A stretch of 37,500 bases of DNA from Sphaeroforma sirkka. Its lineage: Eukaryota > Opisthokonta > Ichthyosporea > Ichthyophonida. A program made the position numbers and the translations under genes. This document shows, one piece after another, positions 1-14,388 of the stretch. The notes under the pieces were generated by a model, which saw only the letters and a list, made by a program, of their open reading frames with translations, was not told the origin of the DNA and ran no database searches. Where the stretch lies: positions 22,501 through 60,000 of the forward strand of contig LUCW03000077.1 of NCBI GenBank assembly GCA_001586965.3, read 5' to 3'. Position 1 is the first letter of the stretch, and each line of letters starts with the position of its first letter.

Positions 1-266
1 TATCCTTCGCAAGCATAGAAATCCATAGCAGAATGAAACCAGCAAATATTAACTATGACAGAAAGTACTCAACAGATATAGACAACTACGACATAATGCA
101 CACAGCTCTATTGCAATTCTTTCTAACACATCCCTTCTCTTTACCTAGAGAAACGCTTGCCTCGAATTCATCCGTCACCTACGTACGTACACATTCACAT
201 TTTAACACTCTCGCAACGCTAACACACAGGAAAACGCGACAGAGCTAGAGTTGAACTACATTACAG

Positions 267-3200
267 TTGAAAGCACCGATACCATGGATAGTATCGAAAC
301 CAGCAGTACCACGGGGAGCGCAAATTACATCGATTGTATCGACAAATTTGGCCTCACACCTTTAGCCCTGGCCATGGCCAAAGGACATAGTCAAACAGCG
401 CTTAGGCTACTGAGTCTCGGTGCGGATATCAATTGCGGGATCGCGGGTGTGGTACAAGACGAGGGGTTCGAGGTGTGTTTGTGTTGAGTGCGAGTGTGAC
501 TGTGCTTTGAATGTACTAATTTTTTTGTGGGTACTTGAGGGACATGTGGACCCCGTGTTTGGAGTGGTGTTCGATCGAGGTCATAGCCAGCGACACTAGA
601 GGCACCAGTTACCCTGTTTGCTGGGGTTTGTCATCATTAGCCTATTAAGGTGGATGTGCGAAAGTACTTTCATGTTTCGACACGAAGTTATACCTAAGTA
701 CGAAGAAAGTATAACTCGAAAAGAATATTCCTGTATGCGCTGGAGTTCTGAAAGATCACGTTACCCATACTCATGCCCTCTCTATCAATCCTCTTGTCCC
801 GTAGCCATTACAGCATAGCCAAGAAGCAGTCAATGGCATCACACTATGGCACTGCGCGTCTGCAACGAGCGACATAAGTGTGTTGCAAAATATAACACAA
901 CAGAGCGAGGAATATGGCGGGAGTGAAGCCCCCGGGGAATGGGTAACGAAATGCGACGGTCAATTACGAACACCGCTGCACTATGCTGTTGTTTACGAAC
1001 GGGAGGAGACGGTGGAGAAGCTGCTCAGCCTAGGCGCAGAAATTGCCGCTCTGGATACGTATGGCATGTCGGTCCTACACTATGCTGTGCAAAAAGGTAA
1101 TGATATTGTAAGCATATAAATTAGTGATAGTAGATACTATGAGTAGTATATAATTTAGTATTAGTAGATACCATGAGCAGTATATAGTTCTGGTATAAAG
1201 GGCGGGCATGGAATGATGAGTGATTTCTCAAGTACCATTGCAAATTGCGGCTGTGCCTGTATTGTTGCGCGTAGTGTTTGGTCGTGTCTCTTCATAGACC
1301 ACAGCTGAATTCGTCGTAGCAATTGACACGATGCTTTGCCAGTGGCACACCATCGCCAGAATGAGTGGTGGCTAGGGGAGTGCACAACAGATGTGAAGTC
1401 GATTTATCGCATATTGTCCCACCAGATCTGTTGCAGTCTTGACAGAATACATATACATGTCTGAATAGCAGGAATATAAAACGCTGCTGTAGCACTCTAT
1501 CCGCGGCAAATTCGATGTATTGTGTAACGCTCAACGCAAAGAGCTACACGATGCAATCGAGTTTGTAAATATTGCAGGTGTAAAAATCTTAAAACCACCA
1601 TTTTGGTCTTAAAGCGATAATTGAAAGAAAGTTGAGTGGAGACGTGTTGGTTGAAATATTGTCACCAGATGCTTAAAGGGTAGGGTGACAACGACATCTT
1701 GATTTAATCCAAAGCAAAAAAAAGCCATAGCAAGGATCGTGTAGAAAGCTACATTTTCACACCTCCTGATTCCATCAACCCTAAAATCACTCAAAAGCCA
1801 TTGGCACAATCGAGTGCAGTTACTATCACGAGCCGTTGTTGTACACATTATTTATGCTGGCCACTTACCCTGTTTTTACTGACCGCTCATTTTGGGCTGT
1901 ATCTATCAATGGTTTATCATCCAGGCAATATGGACATTCTGCGGCTCTTAACGGAGTCTCTACTAGGGGACAGTGACAGCGATGGCGAGAGCGACGGTAT
2001 GTGTGAAGCTTCCCAACGGCTCATTCTATGTGTCTAAACAGATCTTGTGCGATTCTGATAGAAACATTGATTTGCTTTACACCTTGTTTTCGTGTCGGGG
2101 CGATTCAGTGGGTTTCCTATGAGTTCATCAGCCATGGTTGTTTCTCGTACACATTCGTTCGTATTTCCGCGTCTAGCGTTCTTCCTGGAGCTCTGAAGTA
2201 GGGTTCTCTTCAGAACGATGTGCAGTAGTTGTATTCATCTTCTCATCACAAATCAGCAATTCCTCAAGGGTGATCCAAAATATCATATTTCTGGCTGAAG
2301 AAAAAGAGTTGGAAAAATGAACTCTCCCGCTTATAGCACACCTTCGCATAATACTTACTGACACCGGTGGCGTTCTATTTTGGTCTGGCGTAGATAATTC
2401 AGATGATGAGGATGTACAGGAGGAGACTGACGAAGAGGCGAATAAAGCAGCAGAACTCAAGTCAGCCCTTTTAGAGGGCATTCCACTGACGCACGTGGCA
2501 TGGTAAGCGTTGTCAATCTGTTGGACAGTTGTGTGTTTGCGTGGGAGTCGAGTTAGGGATGGGAGAAGGTGTAATGCTTTCTAGTCATCTTCATGGTATA
2601 TCCGCTTGATAAGTGACGCTTTCCGTGCAGCTGGATGCAGATATTGATTACCATATCAACGAGGATTTCTTGGTTTCTTGCAGATTGAGCGCACGTACGT
2701 CAGTTTTCTTTGTATTAGATAAAATAATATCTGTGCATAGGAGTCTGCTCGGTTGCAGATAAAAAAGCTTGGATGTTCGATTTCTCCATTTACATGCATT
2801 TAACATATATACATACAGTGAGAGTGAGTGTCTTTTCTGATAGACACAACCGTATTCACTCTATATCATATCTGTAGCGCATACTGCGATAGGGCGGGAC
2901 AGCAATACGAGGCGATCAACCTACTCTTAGAGGGAGAAATCGCTAGTTTGGCAGACACGGATAAATATAAGCGGTAAGTGCTCATCTGTGCATTGCATAT
3001 TCGTGTACAAGCCACGATGGTTGTGCGCGTGTATGTTTGTTATAGCGCAGAATTTGGGTTTCGTGCCCAGAAAGTGCAATATCACAAGTAACGTTGTCAG
3101 GTAAGTCAGCTCGCGGATACATTTGTTAACAGGCATTCGGTGTGCTCGTTAAGATTATTTAGCGTCATCGCACAATATACTAAAGCAAGACAACCGAAGA

Positions 3201-4276
3201 CCAGACTACATATGAGCTATTTTATTCGGACAAGGTCGGGATTTTTCCGATTCTCGGTAGCGGCCGAAGATTTTCTGCTGACTTGAGGTACTGCTGTAGA
3301 GAAGGGTCCGGATAAAACTCTACAGCATGCGCCGGATGAATTCCTGATTATTCTGGATATCTATACACCTAGTGCTTCGGTTTGCACTCGCTCCCCATTT
3401 TGCAGTGGCGCAAAATGGCCCTCAAGTGGAACGTATCCAACATCGACGTGTCAGCCAAGTCTCAGCATAGCAATGGATTCTGAACTCCAGAGAGAAATAC
3501 AGAATATGTGTTCGACTATGTTGTACTAAACGCAACGTTTACGTACATGTTGTTATGTGCGAATATATTCTACGTCGTGACTCTTTGTCTTCCCAGACAG
3601 GCAACGTGAAAACCAACGTCAGGACACAGCCAAACATCCCCGACACGATCTATGATCGCCCTGTCTTGATATACGGTATGCTCGTCTCTGCACATCACAG
3701 GAGAGGGATTTCTTATGCATCTACCCTACTACTTACAATTGCATGTAACATCTCCAAACATACAGCACTGCGGCGCACGTGGCAGCCTTCAAAGGAAAAC
3801 TGGGCTTCCTGGAGAAGCTGTATGACGGCGAAGCCGATATCCTGCAAATGAAGGACTACACCGGCCGTACAGCATTGGATGTGGCCATGCTGAAGGGCCA
3901 CACTCACGTTATAGGTACTCATCACTAAATACTTGTGGGGTTACAGTGCGGATGGAAGTTTGTGTGAGCGGAAAGGCAAGTATAGAGCGGACACTTATCA
4001 AATTAGGCTTGTGCATGTGTGTGCCATTCTGTGTAGTCAGCGATCATATTGTTTTCTATCTATGTGTCGTTGTGTTCATCATCTCATATCGAGAAATGGA
4101 AAAAAATCCTTTGAATATTGATGGTGGTATGACCTGATTCACACTCCTGCAATAGGTCGAACACCGAACACGCACAGAACACAACACTGCAAGGCGTTGA
4201 TGATCTGTTCTATATCATGCAGCGAAACTTTAAAGAGAACGCTCATTACCACATGAGTACGTGTTTCTCTATTTGA
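267..4276 (+). CDS. ankyrin-repeat protein, 7 exons, 5' end uncertain
   Basis: Exons, phase-checked: 267(ATG 284)-472, 814-1096, 1925-1996, 2403-2502, 2878-2973, 3766-3914, and a last exon 4156-4256 (stop TGA). An alternative last exon is 4194-4276. From ATG 284 the first version gives 329 aa. Ankyrin units are visible: DKFGLTPLALAMAKGHSQTA with LLSLGADIN, LRTPLHYAVVYEREETVEKL, YGMSVLHYAVQKGNMDILRL, a divergent unit across exons 4-5 (LTHVACAYCDRAG...AINLLLEG), then KRTAAHVAAFKGKLGFLEKL and YTGRTALDVAMLKGHTHVI. Such repeats form a protein-binding solenoid; the partner cannot be inferred. Exons 3-4 carry a strongly acidic Ser/Asp/Glu linker (GDSDSDGESD, then DDEDVQEETDEE) interrupting the repeat series. 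The exon-1 acceptor at 267 means the true start may lie upstream of the window. The two last-exon versions read different frames; the 4194 acceptor gives a more helical tail (VDDLFYIMQRNFKENAHYHM), but the 4156 acceptor is stronger. Confidence 0.8.
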
Positions 4277-4294
4277 CAATTTTCAAGAATAGTT

Positions 4295-4830
4295 GGCAGC
4301 GACTGTCAGTAATGATTGGTGGTGACTTTGCGACTGTCATTAATCAAGTGGTGACTTTGTGACTGTCATCAATCACATGGTGATGACTTTGCGACTGTCA
4401 TTAATTAAGTTGTGATTACTTTGCGACTGTGGTTAAATAAGTGGAGGTAACTTTGCGACTGTCATTAAGCAAGCGGTGATGACTTTGAGACTGTCATTAA
4501 TTAAGCGGTGATGACTTTGCGACTGTCATTAATTAAGTGGTGGGACTTTGTGACGGTCATTAATCAAGAAATGATGACTTTGTGACTGTCATTAATTAAG
4601 TTGTTAACTTTGCGACTGTCATTAATTATGTGGTGGTGACTTTGCGACTGTCATTAATCAAGTGGTGATGACTGTGTGACTGTCATTAATCAAGTGGTGA
4701 TGACTTTGCGAATGTGATTAATTAAGTTGTGATAACTTTGCGACTGTGATTAATTAAGTGATGGTAACTTTGCGACTGTCATTAAGCAAGTGGTGATGAC
4801 TTTGCGACTGGGGTTAATTAAGGACTGCCG
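4295..4830. repeat. minisatellite, ~32-bp unit, ~17 copies
   Basis: An array of about 17 imperfect copies of a unit near TGACTTTGCGACTGTCATTA followed by ATTAAGTGGTGA. Copies vary at a few positions (GCGACTG/GTGACTG, CATTAAT/GATTAAT) and unit length varies by a few bases. It begins directly after the ankyrin gene and decays at its right end. No open frame runs through it. Confidence 0.9.
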
Positions 4831-5089
4831 TTAGTTAAATTTACGTGACTAATCATTCAATCAAATACGATTAGCAGGACACGTTATACGAGAAAAACGA
4901 ACGGTATCTTTTCTCGGATTACCATTTCAACCCACACTCATGCTTGAGTTGCCTCTCATCATCGACACAGATTGGATCAAACTTCAGACTGAGACCGACC
5001 CCAGGTGACAAGCCATCAACTAGAACTGGACTCGCACTTGCTGCGCCTTCAAGTCATGAATGATACGAATGCAGGGCCACTCAAACACA

Positions 5090-5451
5090 ATGATAAGGCC
5101 ATTGACTCTCATGGGTGATGGTGATGGACTCTTAAGGACGATGGTAGGATCATTTTACTTTCAAGGACAATGGTAGGGCCATGGACTCGCATGGGTGATG
5201 ATGATGGACTCTTATGGACAATGTTAGGGCCATTTTTCAGGACAATGGTAGGGCCATTTTACTTTCAAGGACAATGGTAAAGTCATTGACTCTCATGGGT
5301 GATGGTGATGGACTCTTAAGGACGATGGTAGGGCCATTTTACTTTCAAGGACAATGGTAGGGTCATTGACTCTCATGGGTGATGGTGATGGGCTCTTAAG
5401 GACGATGGTAGGGCCATTTTACTTTCAAGGACAATGGTAGAGCCATATACT
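5090..5451. repeat. second minisatellite, ~80-100-bp unit, ~4 copies
   Basis: About four copies of a longer unit built from GACTCTCATGGGTGATGGTG, ATGGACTCTTAAGGACGATG, and TTTTACTTTCAAGGACAATG modules. The second copy is rearranged (GGACAATGTTAGGGCC and a shortened middle). The last two copies are nearly identical, suggesting recent expansion. It is unrelated to the array at 4295-4830. The flanks at about 4990-5015 and 5555-5580 share a loose similarity (CAGGTGACA motif) that may be an older duplicated edge. Confidence 0.85.
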
Positions 5452-6415
5452 CAAGAATGTCGCGCGAAAGAGGACTCGAAGAACGCGCACTTTCATGCCA
5501 TAATTCCGTAACCGGGCACGGCAGAAAACACCACAGGATGTGTAGCGCACCTCCAGACAAAGCCCAATCCCAGGTGACACACAACAGACGGCACACTCAA
5601 TCGTAGACGCCTAGCGCCCGTTAAGTTACGCACTGCGTTACATCGGGACTATATGAGCGCTGCGCCGCTGCTGATCACGGTTCTTACAGTGGGCACTGAC
5701 AAACAATCCAGATGTTTGGCTATAGCATATCTAAATTATTAAGTAAGGACCACTGGCCTCCAGAGGCAATGAAACAACGCGATGCTTTTCCGAGCGCAGA
5801 GGATCGTCCGCATACCCGTAGGCGTATGATACGATTTTTTTAATTTGTACTCTTGTCGGATTTTGATTCTGAAAAAGTTGGAAATTTCGGATAGCGCTTG
5901 AGCCTCAAGAATGCGAACAGCATGAACAGCTTGTGAACCAATAAATATTGAGCTTAAGAGCCTTGCAATTCAATTCACTAGTCCATGCGCCTATCTTTTA
6001 ACGGCAATTGTTCAATGTTCGTAACACGCTTTACGATCTGCTATGGATATCGCAAATTCGTTTTATGCATATGAGAAATAAATAAACTGATAAAAGGTTG
6101 TTGGGTTTACAGAGAACTAATTTGCGACAATGAACAGAGTGAGCTGAGTCCACCCGCTACAGAGTAGTAATATAGTTAGCAATATAGTACACTACACGAG
6201 AGAGCACCGAGGGTAAATACTGTACAAATCTGGCAGCATGATAATTCGCGGAGTTTTGAGGCCGGTGACAAATGATCGTTGGCTCGCTAATTTGAGTTTT
6301 TGTGCACTAAGTGGATAGACGACCCACTTTGGTTTGCGGAGTTGACTTGCTTTTTTTTATTGTATGGCACACAGTAAGTTATTATCACTCAGGTCGAAGG
6401 ATTTCTTCATATTTG
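5452..6415. other. intergenic, no gene recognised
   Basis: Between the second minisatellite and the TOP6A poly(A) signal I find only short open frames without domain similarity, codon coherence or convincing splice sites. It probably holds the 3' flank of the convergent ankyrin and TOP6A genes. Confidence 0.5.
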
Positions 6416-6421
6416 TTTATT
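6416..6421 (-). terminator. TOP6A poly(A) signal AATAAA
   Basis: On the minus strand AATAAA lies 76 nt past the TOP6A stop codon. This is a normal position for a short 3' UTR; there is no transcript evidence. Confidence 0.5.
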
Positions 6422-6496
6422 TTGCACCCACCAGTCAGGATAATCGGGTTCGCACAAAAACCTATTCGTGAAAAGTCAGGTGCCTTTAGATAACGA

Positions 6497-9400
6497 TCAG
6501 ATCCAATCGCCGGCCCTTAACTTTTGCGGAAGATATGTTTTGCTCAAATATTGGAAGCCAAACGAAGACAAAGCCTGAATTTCGGCCTTTTGCTTGGTTT
6601 TGTTCATAAGCTCGAGCTCTTCGACCCATTTGGGATTTTTCTTCACGAAGTCTTCGTTCAGTAATTCTCTCCCGCTGTCAGTACAAGTGCAGCAGTCCAT
6701 TAGAATCATATTTGGATTTCAAAACGTTCGTCTGTCATGATATACTTACTTGTTTGATTGCACTAGATATTCGACAATCATGCTTTTGCGTTTCGCAAGA
6801 CAATGGGCAGCTGTGTATAGCGGAATTTAGATGAACTGCCCCTTGAATGGTGACAACAGCAGATTCACTACAAACAGGTGCAAACACGAAGAACCCCGTG
6901 GCTCCCAACATATGTACAAGGCAATTTTTTCGACTACTCATAGTCTGCAATGATCGATGTACAGAACTGACCGTTTGACATACGTTTTCAAATCCGACTC
7001 CGTCATATCCAGCCGGCACTCAACTGGAATATTGTACCGCTCTAAGTCAGACGGTCGTACGCCCAGCCATTTGATGTCCGCTGTCGTCAGATGTTCGGAA
7101 TCGTACGACATATTTTTGCCTGTGAATTTTATCGCGCGTGAGTAAAATAGCAAATATAAACCAAAGCTATTTGTACACGCGCGTCGAGAACTACGAAGAT
7201 GTTTCCTATAAAGTACTGCTCACAGACTCGCACACATAGTCGTTGTAAATAGGAAACTTCGTCTCATTTCCGGCGGAACCGCAGTCGATTGTAATTGTTT
7301 TTATATGCAGCATCAACAAATCTGGAAGTTACTGCTACTAATAGAAATGTTCGTTGTGTTACAACGTGACACTTTTTTTGTTGTTATGAAGATACGTGGG
7401 TGCGGAAATGACCAGGTGGTCTCGGTGGGCATGCACCAGGCGAATCCTTGAGCGATCGACATGAAAGCATATCAACTATGAGACAAATGGTGAAGTATTA
7501 GTACTTCCCCGCTTTCTTCTAGGCTCACACCAGTACATGTCGGAATTGTAAAATATTTTGTCTCGATCACTACAGACTAGCTCTGCCATGGAGAGGCTTC
7601 GATAATTGCATGATATCGAGTGATGCTTCCCTAACTTGAACACAGTAGTAGCAAAGCACAGAAAACGACTACTCTAAGAACGTAGATCATATTCTTGCTG
7701 CTAGGGGGGGGTAAAAGGCAACGCTGGTAGAAACTGGAGCAAGGCTTTGAAATCAATCAATGTGATTGCCTTCCATCGAAAGTACAAACTGAATGAACAT
7801 TTCCGAGAACAACTAAAAACACATGCGGGTGCCAAATCTAAAAAGCCCTGTGTGTGTGTGTGTGTGTGCGTGTGTATATATATACACTATAGTTGCCGTG
7901 CGTATTATGCTGAGTTGCAATATCTATGGAGTGCAGATAAAGAAAACCGGTGGTACTGCTTGGAACTGCAAGAGTACCAAGTCTCCCAAAGATGGTTTTC
8001 AAGTACAGAGCAGAACACAGCTACAGATTAAACCCAAGCTATTGAAACAACAAGATACTACATACAAATACACGTGCACAGGCCACATACTTCCGTGCAT
8101 GTAGACGGATAGAATTTTTAGGCCGTGGGGATCAGAGTCCATCAACCCCAGGATAGGTATCTTCAGAATTGTGCGAATCCTCTTGAGAAATAAACGGGTC
8201 GCTATATCTGGTTGCCCCTTAGCTGTGATTATAATGCTGAGACGTGAGGACAAACGCCAATGCAGTGGCAGCACATGATTAGATAACGTATATTTACTGA
8301 GTGCCCCGACTGAGAGCTCAGATACACCTGGACATCATACAGGTAGGTGTGCTGACATGCTGTGGCTGAAAATATGGGGCCAACGATGCTACTAGCAGGG
8401 TATGACTAGTTATAAACATATGCCATGATACGCGCGTACTCCTGCGCAGCTGATAGTTCCCTACAATGGGCTCACGGGGTGGAATCAACCGACTATGACA
8501 CATCGTGAATGGCACCGCTCCCGACAACTGACAGGTAGGTATATCTACCAGCCCAATTCCTATAGACACTGTGGCACTGAACACTCTCGCGAGTACGTAG
8601 ATAAGAATGTAGGGGCATATGCACGTGATGCTTTACAGATATAACCCCGAAGACCACACAGGATACTACCCTACGTGGACATTAAAAAGATGCAGGGATA
8701 TGTGTGTATGTGTACAAGTATAGTCCTGGTCATTCACACGAGGACGTTCGCATAGGTGCAGGTCCATTGATCTGAATATACGTATTCTGTGCTCGTTCAT
8801 GCGGTGCATACCATGGGTAGTCATTATAAAACCTGTCTTCACTTAATCGCATGAAGACTGCATCCTTTTCCACCAGAAGGACAAACTCAGCATCGCCCTG
8901 TGGCGGTGTTAAACAAGCGCAACGGTGACGTAGGATTAGAAAGCGTCACAAACGTGGCCTAAGCGTTCTGCGAAGGACTAAGCGAGGATTGTAATACGAA
9001 AGCCTGGGTACATTGTCGAATATATAGATTGCAATTTGAAAGTAAGGTTCTGAATCCAAAAGCTCAATCAATGCGAGACATATCTTGATCGGTGTACGGG
9101 TCTGTTGTGGATTAAAAATACAGCACAAAAGGAATCATTTGATCTGTCGACCAAACTATCAGCCACTAAGGGCATCTGAACAACTAGATCCATAACTCGC
9201 TTGCTATTTCAGTCCCACTTTTGTTTCGCACGAAAAATCAACCCTTCAAAGGCATGGCTGAGTCCCACAAAGTAATTCAATCGAGAACGTCGCATGGTTT
9301 TAATGTGGTTCAAGCACACGCATAGAGCGATTCGCGCGAAGTGCGCCCGATACGATCTCAGAAAAGGCATGTACCAACAGTGACAATGAAGTGTACAGTG

Positions 9401-12400
9401 GGCTACAGATCCCGGGGTGCACATGCTGGCAGTTGCTATATATGACATTGAACTCAGGCATTCGGACTGATTGGCCCATATTTTAAGCTGGGTGCATGCA
9501 CAACACCATAGTACGAAATAAGACACACTACACCGAATACCAGTATATAAACAACTCGCCTTTATGTCAGACACTCTGTCAATGAGACCCGGAATGACTT
9601 TCCCGCCGACACCCATTTTTGTGCAGTCGATGAGATCGCCATCGTCCCGGAATGACATCCGTCCAACCTTTCAATTCAGTGAAGGAGTACAAAGGTAAGA
9701 TTGGCATCAGAGATGGAGTCTTTTTAGGCATTCGAATCCGCAATATATCTGATGACTACATAACCTACATAAGAAATATCATCAATATGTATTGTTGAGA
9801 TTTATGCCATATGTTCAACACAAGTATCAAAGGGACAAGCTGGTCCGGTACTCTGTGACTAGGTACAGAGCATATGCACTCGCAGGCTCTTGACGCATCG
9901 CGCATGAGATGCGGAAAGGATCGCAATCACGAGCCTGCGGATACGGAAGGGACTACCTTTCGTTGACTGCATAAAGTTAGTATGATCAACCGGTCGATGA
10001 TCAAACCTGGTCGAAGCCACATTACTGCAAGTCCTACAATTGTGGTACCCAAGCCACACATCATAGGTACACCGCCCTTGTACAGAATCGAGAGCCAAAA
10101 TACAACACAGACCACATACCACAACACCCTTCTCGGATGCGACGACATTGAGACTATTCCTAGTGCATCCTATCATCGTCGCAACGTCCTCAATAATCGC
10201 ATCTGATTCAGACTGTTTCGTGAATAGCTTGACATCTGTGTAGAAAAGATCTCGCTGGGATTCGACGAAGAAATTCAAATGAATAGAGGTTAGAAGCAGC
10301 TCCTATAGGTGTGCTCGATGTGTCGCGATAAGGATAAAAACTCACCTAAGTGCATACGTTGGCTCAAAAGCATACAAGGATTGTGTGGTGTCACATTCCA
10401 TGGCCGGCCCCAGAAGGCGAATCTGATGAACGGGATTCATGCATACAGCGATGTGGACAGCAGACCCTATAGTGCACACGGGTGCAATTTTCGGGTAGCA
10501 TCAAATCAACCTCAAATTGTACAACTAACACGACAAGAGCTACTCACCATCGTGCAGTTGAGTGATTATTGAATGCACCAACGATGAGGGATTATTGGGT
10601 CATGGTGTAGAACAAAAGATCGAATACTTTCACAGTGTACACTCACCTTGGTGATGTGTATATTCTTCGAGACAACCTCGTGTATGAGTGATAGAACCCT
10701 CGTGCTGATCGCCACCTTCTTCACCGAGCTCACATTGCTGGTGTGCCGAATGGGCAGGTATGTGATTAATATATATATATATATATATACATATATATAT
10801 CATGTGAAAGTAATCAACTGGAAAGGAAGGCTATAAGTGTATAAATACATATATACTGGAAATGTGGAAGTAATGTACGCGTGTGCGGCTGTGATGAGCT
10901 CGTGAACCCAATCCACAGTACCCAACGGTTGTATGACAATGTGCTTCATTCTAAAAGGCACTTATAGATACAATCCGGACTTCATATAGGTAGTATTCCT
11001 TAAGCCGAAGACACCCTTTGGCATGGCTTTGCGGAAACGCAGGCCCGCACAGATCATTGATATTTGACTTCGGGGCCCATCGTAGGGTGCACAAAATAAG
11101 TAGACCTATACAGCCCGTGCACACATTTTACCTGAAGGGTCTAGAGGACACTGCATCCTTCAACACCAGGCGATCCAGCTCAGGTATATATAATTGATTT
11201 GATGCGGCTCGAAGAGCTACACCATATTCTAGTCCATTGCCTGAGATACGTGAGGATGTATGAGATGTTCAGAAGCTACCGCGCGACACCCTGCGCGGAT
11301 ATACATGACAACTAGAAGGATTGCGGTGGCTGTCCGATATTTCCAGCTGAAAATCATCCCGGCGGAGCGAGTGGATCATAGTACCACAATAGGTGGCCAA
11401 GACTATGTAAGAACAATTCTTTGGCAACGGTACCTATCAGTATATATTTGGGCACACGAGCTGTGCTACCCGGCTATAAGCAGGATTACAAATGTTGATA
11501 CTTTGCTCACACAGGCACATATGAGATATTCTTATTACACTCTGCACTTCGCATATCCAGGACAAGTTTAATTTGAAAGGCGGCACAAACCTGTCACTTA
11601 AAAAGTGGTCTTGCCCTTCTCTCGCTCTCTAAAACGGGAACGACACTGATAAAAGGATCTGAATCTCCCAAACCCGATTGTCACTCAAACTTTATCTAGA
11701 CAGAACCGCCAATTCCACGATGGCAAAGTTATCAGAAAGGTCCACAACCCACACACTTCACTTTAAACCCATTTGCAAGCTTTGCCACTTTGCAAATCAT
11801 TTAACAATTTGACATTTGAGGCACGAGCTCAGCCGCTGATGTTTCCGCTCGCCGAATACACCGAGGGAGGGGAGTTCCCAAAGAATGAGCACGAGATGGA
11901 TAGCCATTTTAAAATCTAGCTATTGATATTCTCACAACGTACACAAGGTATTGTATTAAACAAAAGCTGTCCACATGTGGATACAACAGCATTCTGGTAT
12001 ATGCTATATCTGTGAAAAAATCAACAAACCTGTAAGTATTCCTTTTGCTGCCTGTACCATAATCGTCTCAATCTCATCTTTGACCTCGTCATCAGTCATT
12101 TCTTTCGCCGCTCGACCCAAATTGAGGAGAGCCAAATCCGAGACGTTGATTTTCTCAGCGTCCATTTCCACGAGTGTGCTGGCGGCCAAGCCACGCAGCT
12201 TATTCAAGTCTCTATTTAAATTCGCGGGCGTCTGGTAAGGTAAGAGGAGGTTAGAGCATCGTTCTTAGCCGGTGGGTGTACTTTCGCTTTCATTTTGCTT
12301 TGACCTTTGTTGGTTGTAGCTATGATTGAGACACGAAGTTTTGTTACGAGTATCTTACGCAGGCTTCTGATTCGATTCTATCTGATGGCCACCATCGACC

Positions 12401-12894
12401 ACCCGTTACTAGCACTGCATACGAGCTAGGAGTAAACCTGGCACATATGACTATTCCCCCAGCCACAGCATGTGATATATTTCCGGCATACAATTGTAAT
12501 CTATATCTTGTGAATGTGATGGAAGGATCCCTGTGGTCCCGCGTTTGAACAAACGAGTATGAGTAGACCAAAGCTGGTTTATAAATTTCGCTGGCGTACA
12601 TGTGCCAGAACATCAGCGCAAGTACATTTTCATATGCGGGCCACATCTATATAGACGATAGCTATGATAGCCTATCACAAAAGTACGAAAATCAGGGCAT
12701 TGAAACCTAAGTGATTTTACAATTCAAGTTTAGTACAAACTTATCAATGTGCATACAAATACACACACACAAACACACACACAACCAAAAAAAAACACAA
12801 ATACACATACACACACATATACATATGTATATATGAATATATATATATATATATATATATATAATAATAATATATATATATATATATATGTATA

Positions 12895-12937
<43 letters not shown>

Positions 12938-13331
12938 AAACACACACGCACACATCAGCCTACACAACTACGCACATACAACCACACAGACACAAAATTC
13001 AACCCTCCTATATATATATACATATATATAGCATTATATATATATATATATATATAGAGCATTATATACATATATATAAATATATATATAACGATACACA
13101 CACGTCCGCTCACAGCCACACAGGGACAACTCCCCTTCCTTTCCTATACATATATATGTACATATATATAAAAATAAAACACACACACACATGCACAATA
13201 ATATATATATATATATATATATAATATATATTATATATATATATATATATATGCCAATATATGTAATAATAATGCGTATATATAATATATAATAATATAT
13301 ATATATATATATATATAATAATAATATATAT

Positions 13332-13367
<36 letters not shown>

Positions 13368-14134
13368 ATAATATATATATAATATATATATAATATATAT
13401 ATATATAATATATATTATTATATAATACATATAATATACATAATAATAATTATTATACATGCATATATATAATAATACCAATATAATATTGCATATATGT
13501 GTATTAATAATATATATGGCATATGTAATGAATAATATATAATGTATTATTAATAATAGCATATTATTAATAATATATAACAATAATATATACATACAAT
13601 ATATATATATATATGCATATTATTATAATACATATATATATATATCAACATATACACCATATAATATAATACACATATATACATATTAATACATATTAAA
13701 TATATTATTACATCATCCGAAACAAATGTATAATAAATCGGGAACATTAATACTGCACCGCGCACAACACGCACGCTCGCCGCACATTCACGTACCGGGC
13801 GCATTTATATATATATGTATGTATGTATGGGTTTATATATATATGTATGTATATATATATATATACATACGTATAATTAAATACATACATACATGTGTAG
13901 TAATAATATATATATATAATATATATATATAATATCAAACATACATACAACACACTTGCACGCATATATATATATTTTTATATAAAAAAATATATGCATG
14001 CATACATACATACATGCGTATATAAAAAACATACATACATACATGCATATACATAAATGCATGCATACATACCTACGTACGTACATACATCCGTACGTAC
14101 GCACAGACATATATATATATATATATATATATAT

Positions 14135-14187
<53 letters not shown>

Positions 14188-14347
14188 CTTACATACATAC
14201 CTACATACGTTCATACATACGTACATATGTACGTACGTGCGTACGTACTACACACACATGCGTATATATCATTCATACATACATACATACGTGCACATAC
14301 ATACATACATACATACAGACATACATACATACATACATACATACATG

Positions 14348-14388
<41 letters not shown>

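Noticed and set aside
33-248. Plus-strand 71-codon open frame at the window start
   Set aside because: No similarity to ankyrin repeats and no splice donor linking it to the next exon; probably chance.
4295-4830. Possible CRISPR-like array
   Set aside because: The units abut without unique spacers, vary in sequence, and the genome is eukaryotic; it is a minisatellite.
12344-12646. Minus-strand 100-codon open frame
   Set aside because: It lies inside TOP6A intron 1, has no family match, and including it would break the TOP6A reading.
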